Shown here: positions 1 through 8,008 of the stretch, one piece after another
How the letters are laid out: each line of letters opens with the position of its first letter
How positions within the stretch are numbered: position 1 is the first letter of the stretch
From: an uncultured bacterium
GTDB lineage: Bacteria > Bacillota_I > Bacilli_A > RF39 > UBA660
DNA length: 13,233 nucleotides
NCBI GenBank assembly: GCA_905215635.1
Contig: CAJMQX010000008.1
Coordinates: forward strand, 1-13,233
Reading direction: 5' to 3'
Translations under genes and position numbers: made by a program
The notes under the pieces: model-generated
What the model was told of the DNA's origin: nothing
Seen by the model: the letters and a program-made list of their open reading frames with translations, nothing else
Database searches by the model: none

Positions 1-19
1 AATTATTTTTTTAATAATT
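1..19 (-). terminator. weak AT-only hairpin after the P-type ATPase gene
   Basis: Two 7-base arms (AATTATT / AATAATT) face each other across a 5-base loop, starting 8 bases beyond the ATPase stop codon. The stem has no G-C pairs and the window ends here, so the downstream U-tract cannot be seen. It could be part of a terminator or simple AT-rich chance. Confidence 0.25.
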
Positions 20-26
20 TTACTTT

Positions 27-2585
27 TTAATGACATTCTTTTTTTATCTTGTGATTTTTAATTAATTTGACTAGTTCATACCAATAGACTGATATAAATG
101 AAAGAATTATTGTGATAGTTAAATTACTTATACTTAAAGAAGTTAATTTAAGAACTTTTGAGATATCAGTATAGGTGATAAATATTATTCCTACGATTAT
201 AATTGAAGTTATTATCAATAATAATTTATCTTTAAAAAATTTGGATAGATTTTTATAAGCATATTCTTGATTACTGGCATTTACTTGTACTAAGAAGATA
301 TTAGATAGAATGATAATTATTAGGCCCATGGTTCTAGCTAAATAGATATCTTTTTCTTGATATATATAATAAGTTATAAATGATACTAGGAAAATAATTA
401 TTCCTTGAATAATACTTTTCATAATAGTTGATTTATCTAATAGTTTTTCTTTTATTTTTCTTGGTGGACGATTCATGATGTTTGGTTCTTCGGGTTCTCT
501 TTCTAATACTACTGAACAAGTTGGATCGATAATTAGTTCTAATAATACGACATGCAATGGAAGTAGCATTAAATTATCAGGAGCTATGCCTGTTATTGAT
601 GCTACTAACGAAGAAAGAGCAATAGGAATATGAATGGTTAAGATATATCCGATAGATTTTTTTATATTATCATAAATTCGGCGACCATCTTTAATAGTAT
701 CTACGATAGTTGAAAAATTATCATCAAGTAAAATTAAATCAGCGGCTTCACTTGATACTTCACTGCCCTTCTTTCCCATAGCAATACCAATATCAGCCTG
801 TTTTAAGGCAGCAGCATCATTTACGCCATCACCGGTCATGGCCACAATATAACCATTTTCTTGATAGGCTGATACAATAGTTTCTTTATGTTTGGGAATT
901 ACCCTGGAAAAAATTGAACATGAAGTAATATTATCTTTCAATTCTACAGCTGACATTTTTTCTAACATATCGCCAGTAATAATAACATCATCGTTTATTC
1001 CTACTTTTTTAGCAATAGACGAAGCAGTTAGTCCATTGTCACCAGTTATCATTACTACTTTAATTCCGGCTTTTTTACAAATAGCAATATAATCTGATAC
1101 ATTATCTTTAGGAGGATCAATAAACCCAATTAATCCAAGATATTTCAATGATAACTTAGTAATGTCATTAGGAAGAAGATAATTTTCTTGATAATTATTT
1201 GATGCTAAAGCTATTACTCTTAAACCTGAAGCTTGCATTTCTGATAATTTTTGATTGATTTTAGTACTTTCAAATGATGATAAATTACATAGTTTTAGGA
1301 TACTTTCTGGAGAACCTTTAGCTATTACAGTAACAGTATCATTATTACTGTTATTTTTCTTGTCAATATTAGCAGAATTATTCTTCCAAACGGTAGCCAT
1401 CATCTTTAATTCATCTGTAAATGGATAGCTTTTAACTTTTTGATTAGAAAATATTTCTTTTTTAGTAATACCTAGATTATGGGCATATTCAAAGATAGCT
1501 TTTTCCATCGGATCAAAAGTATCTTCCTCAGAACACATAGCACTTAGTTTTATAAGTTCTTTAGGATTATTAGCAGAACTTATTTCAGATATTTCCATTT
1601 GATTTTTAGTGATAGTGCCAGTTTTGTCAACACATAAAACAGAAATAGCTCCCAAAGTTTCTACAGCTGGTAATTTTTTTATAAGTGATTTTTTCTTTGC
1701 TAAACGCCAAGCGCCCATTGATAAAAAGACAGTTAAAACTACAGGAAATTCCTCAGGAATCATAGCCATAGCAAGAGTTATTCCAGATAAGATACTAGAG
1801 ATTATACGTTCTTTTAACTGATAGTCATTAAGATTTATAAAAGTAAAGATAGCTACTAGTAAGAAGAGAAATAAAGCAATAATAGAACAAGTTTTTACAA
1901 GATTGTCAATCTGAATTTGTAATGGTGTTTTTTTAGGTTTTATTTTACTGATACTATAACCTATTTTGCCGTATTCTGTATCATTACCTATTTTATCTAC
2001 TCTAATAATAGCAGTACCTCCAGTTACAAGAGTACCTTGATAACAATAATTGGTCTTCCAATAGTCAGAATTTATATCTTCTTTGGTGGTTTTATATACA
2101 TTTATGGATTCACCAGTTAGAATAGATTCATCTACTTTTAAACCATTACATTTTATAATTTTACCATCAGCAGGTATTTTAATTCCTTCATGGATATATA
2201 CAATATCACCAGGTACTAAATCAGTAGTAGAGATTTCTACTTTATGATTATCTCTTAGGACTGTAACATACGGAGTAGAAATACGTTTTAAAGCTTTAAG
2301 AGTTTTATCTGTTTTCCATTCTTGAAGAATATCGATGGCAATGACAGCAAAAACGAAAACTAACATAATAATGCCATCACTAGGGTTACCTAAGATAAAA
2401 TAAATAGATGCTGCTAGAATAAGGAGCAAGAACATTGGCTCACATAAAATATGAACTATTTTTAGGAAAAATGATTCTTTTTTTGCAGTGGTTATTTCAT
2501 TTTTTCCATATTTGCTTTGAAGTTCTATGACTTCTTCGCTTGTTAATCCTTCTAAAGTTTCTTTTTCTTTATTCATAATTTTCAT
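27..2585 (-). CDS. P-type cation-transporting ATPase (P2-like, PEEFP type), probable divalent metal exporter
   Basis: This 852-residue integral membrane pump is full length for the P2 class. It shows the actuator TGES (157-160), the fourth-helix motif PEEFP (277-281, in place of the PEGLP of classical Ca2+ pumps), phosphorylation DKTGT (Asp320), nucleotide-binding KGSPE (423-427) and hinge TGDGVND (584-590). About ten hydrophobic segments flank these domains (near 50-90, 232-290 and 643-840). There is no CPx motif and no N-terminal metal-binding domain, so it is not a P1B heavy-metal pump. Automated annotation would likely say Ca2+-ATPase. However, the leader carries a NiCo-type riboswitch, which points to export of Fe2+, Co2+ or Ni2+; that substrate is inferred. 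The start is uncertain between Met1 and Met4. The only good SD (AAAGGA, 2617-2622) is 31 bases from Met1, with a hairpin between. It is a single gene with its own promoter. Confidence 0.93.
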   Translation of the reverse strand: MKIMNKEKETLEGLTSEEVIELQSKYGKNEITTAKKESFFLKIVHILCEPMFLLLILAASIYFILGNPSDGIIMLVFVFAVIAIDILQEWKTDKTLKALKRISTPYVTVLRDNHKVEISTTDLVPGDIVYIHEGIKIPADGKIIKCNGLKVDESILTGESINVYKTTKEDINSDYWKTNYCYQGTLVTGGTAIIRVDKIGNDTEYGKIGYSISKIKPKKTPLQIQIDNLVKTCSIIALFLFLLVAIFTFINLNDYQLKERIISSILSGITLAMAMIPEEFPVVLTVFLSMGAWRLAKKKSLIKKLPAVETLGAISVLCVDKTGTITKNQMEISEISSANNPKELIKLSAMCSEEDTFDPMEKAIFEYAHNLGITKKEIFSNQKVKSYPFTDELKMMATVWKNNSANIDKKNNSNNDTVTVIAKGSPESILKLCNLSSFESTKINQKLSEMQASGLRVIALASNNYQENYLLPNDITKLSLKYLGLIGFIDPPKDNVSDYIAICKKAGIKVVMITGDNGLTASSIAKKVGINDDVIITGDMLEKMSAVELKDNITSCSIFSRVIPKHKETIVSAYQENGYIVAMTGDGVNDAAALKQADIGIAMGKKGSEVSSEAADLILLDDNFSTIVDTIKDGRRIYDNIKKSIGYILTIHIPIALSSLVASITGIAPDNLMLLPLHVVLLELIIDPTCSVVLEREPEEPNIMNRPPRKIKEKLLDKSTIMKSIIQGIIIFLVSFITYYIYQEKDIYLARTMGLIIIILSNIFLVQVNASNQEYAYKNLSKFFKDKLLLIITSIIIVGIIFITYTDISKVLKLTSLSISNLTITIILSFISVYWYELVKLIKNHKIKKECH

Positions 2586-2623
2586 ATTATCAATCTTAAA
2601 ATAAATATAGATTGATTCCTTTC
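2586..2623 (-). promoter_or_regulatory. SD separated from the ATPase start codon by a hairpin
   Basis: On the minus strand the SD AAAGGA (2622-2617) is followed directly by ATCAATCT (2616-2609), a 12-base loop and the exact complement AGATTGAT (2596-2589), then AAT and ATG. In linear RNA the SD is too far from the start. If the 8-bp stem folds, SD and ATG are about 3 bases apart (12 from the second ATG). This is a structural reading of the sequence; function is inferred. Confidence 0.5.
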
Positions 2624-2676
2624 TTATATTTTTATGGATAATAAAATTGCACTTTTATAGTTAAATTCTTATATAA

Positions 2677-2718
2677 GAAAAATGCATCAAGGGAATACAT
2701 ACTGTCCCATAGATGCAT
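2677..2718 (-). terminator. riboswitch-controlled intrinsic terminator
   Basis: The RNA can form ATGCATC (2718-2712) paired with GATGCAT (2688-2682), continued after a small internal loop by GGGA paired with TCCC, and followed at once by a U-run (TTTTTC). The 5' arm and the GGGA belong to the aptamer (3' strand of P4 and the conserved GGGACAG). Terminator and aptamer therefore exclude each other, as expected of a metal-induced ON switch. Confidence 0.72.
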
Positions 2719-2763
2719 ACATCTATTGCTTTTAGCCCGGCATAAATATACCTGTCAGTTGTA
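2696..2763 (-). promoter_or_regulatory. NiCo (czcD-type) metal riboswitch aptamer
   Basis: The minus strand shows, in order, AACTGACAGG, then GCCGGGCT, AAAAGCAA, a short hairpin TAGATG-TATG-CATCTA, and TGGGACAGT. This order of conserved blocks is that of the NiCo/czcD family as I recall it. The closing stem P1 pairs TACAACTG (2763-2756) with CAGT-A-TGTA (2704-2696), with one bulged A. The family binds Co2+ and Ni2+ cooperatively, and Fe2+ has also been reported as a ligand. It controls metal efflux genes, which suits the ATPase downstream. The leader is about 220 bases from the predicted transcription start to the coding region. Recognition is by eye; a covariance-model search was not run. 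Confidence 0.85.
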
Positions 2764-2813
2764 CTGTAGATAAGAAAAATTCTTTTTTGCAGTGCAATTA
2801 TCTATTCATTCTC

Positions 2814-2842
2814 ATTATATGATTTATATATTTTTTTGTCAA
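2814..2842 (-). promoter_or_regulatory. consensus promoter of the riboswitch/ATPase transcript
   Basis: TTGACA (2842-2837) and TATAAT (2819-2814) match the housekeeping sigma consensus perfectly with a 17-base spacer (2820-2836). Predicted transcription starts near 2807 and enters the riboswitch leader. The -35 box begins only 6 bases after the ABC operon terminator hairpin. Such a strong promoter fits control by later attenuation. Confidence 0.85.
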
Positions 2843-2843
2843 T

Positions 2844-2869
2844 GAAAAATGCCTAAATAATTAGGCATT
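2844..2869 (-). terminator. intrinsic terminator of the ABC exporter operon
   Basis: A perfect 9-bp stem AATGCCTAA / TTAGGCATT with a 4-base loop is followed by TTTTTC on the minus strand. Its 5' arm overlaps the stop codon of the second ABC gene. It separates the ABC operon from the ATPase promoter. Confidence 0.8.
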
Positions 2870-5165
2870 ATAATTCAAACTGAGAGTTATATAAAGCGGC
2901 ATATGAACCATTTAGTTTAATTAATTCTTCATGTGTTCCTTGCTCTACAATATTACCATCTTTCATAACTAAAATTAAATCAGCATTTTTAATAGTAGAT
3001 AGTCTGTGGGCAATGATGAAGGACGTTTTTCCTTTAGTTAACTTATCCATGGCTTTTTGAACAAGTTCTTCAGTACGAGTATCAACATTAGATGTTGCTT
3101 CATCTAAGATAAGGAATGGTGCATCTTCAATCATACCTCTAGCAATTGTTAGCAATTGTTTTTGACCAGCAGAAATAGATTCATTATCAGAAAGAACAGT
3201 ATCATAACCTTGAGGAAGAGTTTTAATAAAGTGATCTACTCCAACGGTTTTACATACTTCTTCTACTTTTTTATTAGTTACATTTTTACGATTGAAAACA
3301 ATATTTTCTTTAATAGTACCTTCGAATAACCATGTATCTTGAAGTACCATAGTAAATAACGAATGAATATTTTCTCTTGTTAAATCATGAATTGAAGTAC
3401 CATCAATTAAAATTTCACCATTATTTATTTCATAGAATTTCATTAATAAGTTAACCATGGTGGTTTTTCCGGCTCCAGTTGGTCCTACAATAGCAATCTT
3501 TTGACCAGGCTTTGCTATAGCACTAAAATCTTTAATTGTAGGATTTTCACTGTCTTCATAAGTAAAGGATACATTTTTAAATTCAATTTGTCCTTTAACA
3601 TCACTTTTCTTTAATACTTTAGTTAGATGACTTTCATCAGTTAATTCTTGTTCATCTAAAAATTCAAATACTCTTTCACTAGCTGCTGCTGTTGTTTGAA
3701 GACTAGTCATAGACTGAGCAATTTGAGATAATGGACTTGTAAATAATCTAACATAAGTAATAAATGCTACGATTACTCCAAAAGTAATTATGTTCTTAGA
3801 AGTTAGTAGAGCTCCAACTACACAGACAGCAACATAACCAAAATTACCTACGAAGTTCATTAATGGCATCATCAAACTTGATAAGAAACGGCTCTTGCGA
3901 TTTGCTTCATACATTTTTTGATTTAAATTATCAAATTTTTCATCAACAATCTTTTGACCATTATAACTTTTAACAACATTTAAACCAGAATATACTTCTT
4001 CGATGTGGCCATTTAGGTTTCCTAACTCTTTTTGTCTTAAACTAAAATACTTTTGTGATTTTCCTAGGATTAAAAACATAAAAATGAAACCAATTAAACT
4101 TGATATAATAGCCGTTAAAGACATTATCCAGTTAGTTATAAACATCATAATAGTAGTTCCTATAAATAAGGCAATAGCACTTACTAAGGTAGATAATGAT
4201 TGATCCATTGATGAAGATAAAGTATCAACATCATTAGTTATTCTTGATAAGATATCACCATTAGAAGTTTTATCAAAATACTTTAATGGGAGCTTATTTA
4301 TTTTATAAGAAATATCTTTACGAAGACGATTAGCAAATCTATTAGATACAATTGTCATAGAAATGGCTTCAATATAGTTAAATATTGCACTAATAATATA
4401 TAATGCTATTAGGGTATAAGCAATACTCTTTATTTTTTCTAGGGGCATTTTAGGTTTTATTAATGATTTAATACTATCAGGGGCGTCATCTATTTTATTA
4501 TAAATATCAGTTATTTTCGTATTTTCATCAATAGAACCCATTAAAGATAAAAACTCTGCTTTATCTTCTTTAGTAATTTTAGTATCATCTATTGTTAAAT
4601 CAGTAAATAGAAGTCTTGCAATACTAGTAGGAATAACTGGAGTTCCATTTAAAGATTTAATTAATGTTATTTTATCTTCTTTACTTATTAATTGATTATT
4701 ATAATTAGAATCAGTAATAATAATATTTAGAATACTATCAGGTAGTGTACTTAGATTTGTAAGAAGATTATCTTTATCATTAAGAAATTTATTAAAAAGA
4801 TCTTTGTCTGATGAGGATACACTATCAGATGATAATATTTCACTAATAGTAGACTCGTTTAGATTTAAGTTTAGAATACTAGGCAACTTAGTTTTTAGAT
4901 TATCTTTATTTAAATCATCTTCTAAAGATTCTTTAATAGTAATAATATTATCTTTATTAGGAATAAGTCCTTCAGAAATACGATCTGTAAGATCTGATAG
5001 TATATTAGGAGTAAATATTGCTAAGATAGAACTAGTAGTAGCTAATACTATTGAGATAATTATTAGTAACTTATAGGATTTTAATTCTTTTAACAATCTT
5101 GTGACAGCTTTACCAAAATCTTTGGCTTTTGCATCAGGATTGTTGTGTCCTCCAGGTCTAGGCAT
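2868..5165 (-). CDS. heterodimeric ABC exporter subunit with large extracellular domain (BmrD/EfrD-like)
   Basis: This 765-residue half-transporter has a membrane domain followed by an ATPase domain. Helix 1 spans about 32-53 and helix 2 starts near 246. The ~180 residues between them (60-243) are a polar, Asp/Ser/Lys-rich insertion that should lie outside the cell; BmrD-type subunits have an extracellular domain at this place. The nucleotide domain has Walker A GPTGAGKTT (561-569), Q-loop Gln609, a degenerate signature ISAGQ (664-668, normally LSGGQ), Walker B with catalytic Glu689, and His720. Its Walker A/B pairs with the partner's intact SGGQ to make the active site. The start overlaps the upstream partner by 8 bases, with SD AAGGAGG inside that gene. 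Multidrug or lipid/peptide export is likely; the substrate is unknown. Confidence 0.93.
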   Translation of the reverse strand: MPRPGGHNNPDAKAKDFGKAVTRLLKELKSYKLLIIISIVLATTSSILAIFTPNILSDLTDRISEGLIPNKDNIITIKESLEDDLNKDNLKTKLPSILNLNLNESTISEILSSDSVSSSDKDLFNKFLNDKDNLLTNLSTLPDSILNIIITDSNYNNQLISKEDKITLIKSLNGTPVIPTSIARLLFTDLTIDDTKITKEDKAEFLSLMGSIDENTKITDIYNKIDDAPDSIKSLIKPKMPLEKIKSIAYTLIALYIISAIFNYIEAISMTIVSNRFANRLRKDISYKINKLPLKYFDKTSNGDILSRITNDVDTLSSSMDQSLSTLVSAIALFIGTTIMMFITNWIMSLTAIISSLIGFIFMFLILGKSQKYFSLRQKELGNLNGHIEEVYSGLNVVKSYNGQKIVDEKFDNLNQKMYEANRKSRFLSSLMMPLMNFVGNFGYVAVCVVGALLTSKNIITFGVIVAFITYVRLFTSPLSQIAQSMTSLQTTAAASERVFEFLDEQELTDESHLTKVLKKSDVKGQIEFKNVSFTYEDSENPTIKDFSAIAKPGQKIAIVGPTGAGKTTMVNLLMKFYEINNGEILIDGTSIHDLTRENIHSLFTMVLQDTWLFEGTIKENIVFNRKNVTNKKVEEVCKTVGVDHFIKTLPQGYDTVLSDNESISAGQKQLLTIARGMIEDAPFLILDEATSNVDTRTEELVQKAMDKLTKGKTSFIIAHRLSTIKNADLILVMKDGNIVEQGTHEELIKLNGSYAALYNSQFEL

Positions 5166-6918
5166 TTTCTAATTCCTCCTTTGATAGTTGAGATAAGGCA
5201 ATTTGTTTATAGACAGAACATTTTTTTAAGAGTTCTTCGTGAGTACCATAGCCAACACATTTGCCATTATCTAGAACCATTATTTTATCAGCGTGCATAA
5301 TAGTACCAATTCTTTGAGCTACTATAACACATGTAGCATTCTTAGTATGTTTTTTTAATTCTTTTCTTAAAGTAGCATCTGTTTTATAGTCTAGAGCTGA
5401 AAATGAATCATCAAAGATATATATTTCTGGATCTCTGGCGATAGCACGAGCGATGGCAAGTCTTTGTTTTTGCCCTCCGGAAATATTAGTTCCTCTTTGA
5501 GCTAGATTAGTCTTATAACCTTTATCCATTTTTTCAACAAATTCTTTAGCTTGAGCTACTTCAATAGACTTTTTAATAATATCATCAGTCTTAGGCTTTT
5601 TAGATTCACCATAAGCAACATTATCTTTTACAGTACCACTAAAGATTACAGCTTTTTGAGGAACATATCCTAATTTGTTGAAAAGATATGATTGTTTGTA
5701 TTCTTTAACATTTATACCATCAATTAATACTTCACCATCAGTAGCATCATAAAATCTAGGAATAAGATTAATTAATGTAGATTTACCACTACCGGTTGAA
5801 CCAATAAAAGCAATAGTTTCGCCAGCAGTAACTTTAAATGAGATGTCTTTTAAAAGATATTCTTCAGCATCAGGGTATTTAAAAGATACATTCTTAAATT
5901 CAATAGTACCTACTTCGCTAGTAATATCTTTATTTATAGTACCATCAGGAACAGTAATTGAAGTTTCTAATACCTCATTAATACGATTAGCAGAAACACT
6001 GGCTCTTGGTAAAATCATAAAAATCATAGCTAACATTAGAAATGACATTATTACTTGCATAGCATAACTAGAGAAAATAACCATATCACTAAATACTTGA
6101 AGCTTATCAGCCATTAGAGCAGCATCTATTAAGTAAGCTCCAATAAAATATATTACCATAGTTAAAGAATTCATTACTAAATACATAGCAGGTGACATTA
6201 TAGAGAAAGCTTTTTGATTAAATAACTGTTGATTAGTTAATTTATCATTAACCTCTTGGAATTTTTCTTCTTGATATTTTTCAGCATTAAAAGCATGAAT
6301 TACTCTTAAACCATTTAAATTTTCACGAGTGACATTATTAATCTTATCTATTAATTTTTGAACTATTTTAAATTTAGGCATTACTACAATAATAAGGGTA
6401 ATAATTATAGATAAAAGAATTAGGACAGCAATAGAAGTAACTAAAGACCATTGCCAACTCTTATTAACGATTTTTGTTATTGCCCATACAGCAGTAATTG
6501 GAGCTTTTACAAGTAATTGAAGTCCCATACCAATAAGCATTTCTACTTGAGTTATATCATTAGTTGTTCTAGTAATTAGACTACTAGTAGAAAAATTCTT
6601 AACCTCATTAAATGATAGTGCTTCAACTTTACTAAAAAGATTTTTTCTTAGCTTAGTAGAAAATGATGATGAGAGATTAGCAATAAAATAACCTACAAAT
6701 ATGGCACTACATAAACTACCTAAAGCACACAAAAGCATATAGCCACCATTTTTTAAGATTTCACTAATAGCACTACCCTCAGTTTTAACAAGTTGAGTAA
6801 TAGCAGCCATATAATCAGGCATTTTTAATTCTAGCCATACTTGAACTACAATTAAAATAATGCTGATAAAAGCAAGAAAGTATTCTTTCTTACCAAGATT
6901 TTTCATTAATTTTAACAT
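5158..6918 (-). CDS. heterodimeric ABC exporter subunit with degenerate ATPase site (BmrC/EfrC-like)
   Basis: This 586-residue half-transporter is the first gene of a two-gene operon. The membrane domain is at about 12-310. The ATPase domain has Walker A GSTGSGKST (373-381), Q-loop Gln421 and an intact signature NISGGQ (478-483). The catalytic Walker B position is Asp504 instead of Glu, and the H-loop is Gln535 instead of His. These are the usual losses in the non-hydrolysing site of heterodimeric exporters. Together with the partner's ISAGQ they place the degenerate site on this subunit's Walker A/B. SD AAGGAAG lies 7 bases before ATG, behind a consensus promoter. The stop codon is TAG, unlike the TAA of its neighbours. 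Translational coupling to the next gene is expected from the 8-base overlap. Confidence 0.93.
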   Translation of the reverse strand: MLKLMKNLGKKEYFLAFISIILIVVQVWLELKMPDYMAAITQLVKTEGSAISEILKNGGYMLLCALGSLCSAIFVGYFIANLSSSFSTKLRKNLFSKVEALSFNEVKNFSTSSLITRTTNDITQVEMLIGMGLQLLVKAPITAVWAITKIVNKSWQWSLVTSIAVLILLSIIITLIIVVMPKFKIVQKLIDKINNVTRENLNGLRVIHAFNAEKYQEEKFQEVNDKLTNQQLFNQKAFSIMSPAMYLVMNSLTMVIYFIGAYLIDAALMADKLQVFSDMVIFSSYAMQVIMSFLMLAMIFMILPRASVSANRINEVLETSITVPDGTINKDITSEVGTIEFKNVSFKYPDAEEYLLKDISFKVTAGETIAFIGSTGSGKSTLINLIPRFYDATDGEVLIDGINVKEYKQSYLFNKLGYVPQKAVIFSGTVKDNVAYGESKKPKTDDIIKKSIEVAQAKEFVEKMDKGYKTNLAQRGTNISGGQKQRLAIARAIARDPEIYIFDDSFSALDYKTDATLRKELKKHTKNATCVIVAQRIGTIMHADKIMVLDNGKCVGYGTHEELLKKCSVYKQIALSQLSKEELENA

Positions 6919-6977
6919 TTTATTCTTCCTTTCATAGGCATTTTAAGCCTTATAATATATATCTTTTCTATTTTTTT

Positions 6978-7006
6978 ATTATATAGATTTATTCAATTAT
7001 TGTCAA
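6978..7006 (-). promoter_or_regulatory. consensus promoter of the ABC exporter operon
   Basis: TTGACA (7006-7001), a 17-base spacer and TATAAT (6983-6978) are a perfect housekeeping match. Predicted transcription starts near 6971, giving a ~50-base leader. A small AGGC/GCCT hairpin sits just before the SD. No clear operator palindrome is seen. Confidence 0.82.
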
Positions 7007-7103
7007 TGATACTATCAATAATAATTAAGGAAAAATATGTGAGATTATACAAATACAGACTATTTATAATATATGAAATTTTTAGAATTTTACTACAAAT
7101 ATA

Positions 7104-7150
7104 AAAGAAGTTATCAAATATGAACTTTTATTCACTTTAATAGCTTCTTT
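7104..7150 (-). terminator. likely terminator after the M23 peptidase gene
   Basis: On the minus strand AAAGAAG (7150-7144) pairs with CTTCTTT (7110-7104). Further interrupted pairing occurs inside (TAT/ATA, TGAA/TTCA), and a T-rich tail (TTTTATATTT) follows. The stem is imperfect, so the call is moderate. The stretch from here to 6919 otherwise holds only the ABC operon promoter and leader. Confidence 0.5.
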
Positions 7151-7179
7151 ATTACCAGCATTAAATATTTAATATCTTT

Positions 7180-8004
7180 TTAATATTTTAACTTTCCTTG
7201 TTTTAAGAGATTTAACATTTGAGTATTTTGAATACCAGTACCGGTATAATTAGGAATATCATTAAGTCTAGCTAATTCTTCACGATAAGCATATGAAGAA
7301 TCTACACCTATTTCTTTTAGAGCATCTACTATAGAAAAGCCAGTATATGTACTATTAGATAAATATTTTTCTTGATGAGAATTTATTTTTTCAATAATAG
7401 TATCATTATTTACCCATCCTATTTGACCATTTTCTAAAAGATATGGATTTCTAGCATTAGGAATAATACGAGTAATACGTCCTTCAGTGATAGCTGGAAC
7501 TAACTTTTCATAACTAGTACTTGAAATATAAACACCATTTATTTTAACGATGTCTCCAATAGAATATGTAGTAGTCTTAGATGGAGTTTCATTTGGAAAA
7601 TCTTTATCTAAATACTCATAAGGATTGATACGTTTATTGTTTTTGTATACTTCAAAATGTAGATGTTTACCATAAGCATTACCACTATCAGACATATTAC
7701 CTAAAAGTTTTCCTACGGGAATATTATCTCCAATATTTAAAGATATTCCCTTTTCTAGATGTGCATATAAAGTTTGATAACCATTATGATGATCTATTTT
7801 TATATAGTTTCCATATGAAATAAGACCAGTACTTCCTTTTAAATTTTCTATTCCATCTTGAATTTTAACAATAGTACCAGCACTATGAGAAACTACTTCA
7901 TCTAGAGTATAATTAGCTCCAACTAAATCGATACCACCATGGCTTTCGCTATACTCATTAGTTATTTCTGCTTGATGTTTCTTTAAAACACGACAATTAA
8001 TAAT
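7180..8004 (-). CDS. M23-family metallo-endopeptidase with SH3-like and C-terminal wall-binding-like domains; probable ATT start
   Basis: The first ATG (7695) would delete half of the catalytic domain. The frame stays open upstream to a stop at 8022-8020, and that extension encodes missing M23 parts: HGGID (zinc ligands His22 and Asp26 in the extended numbering), SYGNYIKIDH and YAHLEKG, leading into KHLHFEV (His114, His116). The full 274-residue product would hydrolyse cross-links of cell-wall peptide stems. An SH3-like segment (about 147-203) and a terminal domain around GFSIVDALKEIGVDSS (about 218-272), of a type I recall from gut-phage endolysins, probably bind the wall. No signal peptide is visible, so release by a holin or lysis is possible. 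No ATG, GTG or TTG start fits in frame; ATT at 8004 (or 8001) follows AAGGGAAG at good spacing. Alternatives are a mutated start or a sequencing error. It lies 55 bases after the patatin gene and is likely co-transcribed with it. Confidence 0.82.
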   Translation of the reverse strand: MINCRVLKKHQAEITNEYSESHGGIDLVGANYTLDEVVSHSAGTIVKIQDGIENLKGSTGLISYGNYIKIDHHNGYQTLYAHLEKGISLNIGDNIPVGKLLGNMSDSGNAYGKHLHFEVYKNNKRINPYEYLDKDFPNETPSKTTTYSIGDIVKINGVYISSTSYEKLVPAITEGRITRIIPNARNPYLLENGQIGWVNNDTIIEKINSHQEKYLSNSTYTGFSIVDALKEIGVDSSYAYREELARLNDIPNYTGTGIQNTQMLNLLKQGKLKY

Positions 8005-8008
8005 TTCA

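Noticed and set aside
4003..5076. Open frames on the plus strand opposite the ABC and ATPase genes
   Set aside because: They lack ribosome sites and family motifs and are explained as shadows of the real minus-strand genes, which have complete domains.
7180..7695. M23 gene starting at the first ATG as a truncated 171-residue protein
   Set aside because: The frame upstream remains open and encodes the missing first half of the peptidase domain with its zinc ligands, so the short version would be inactive.
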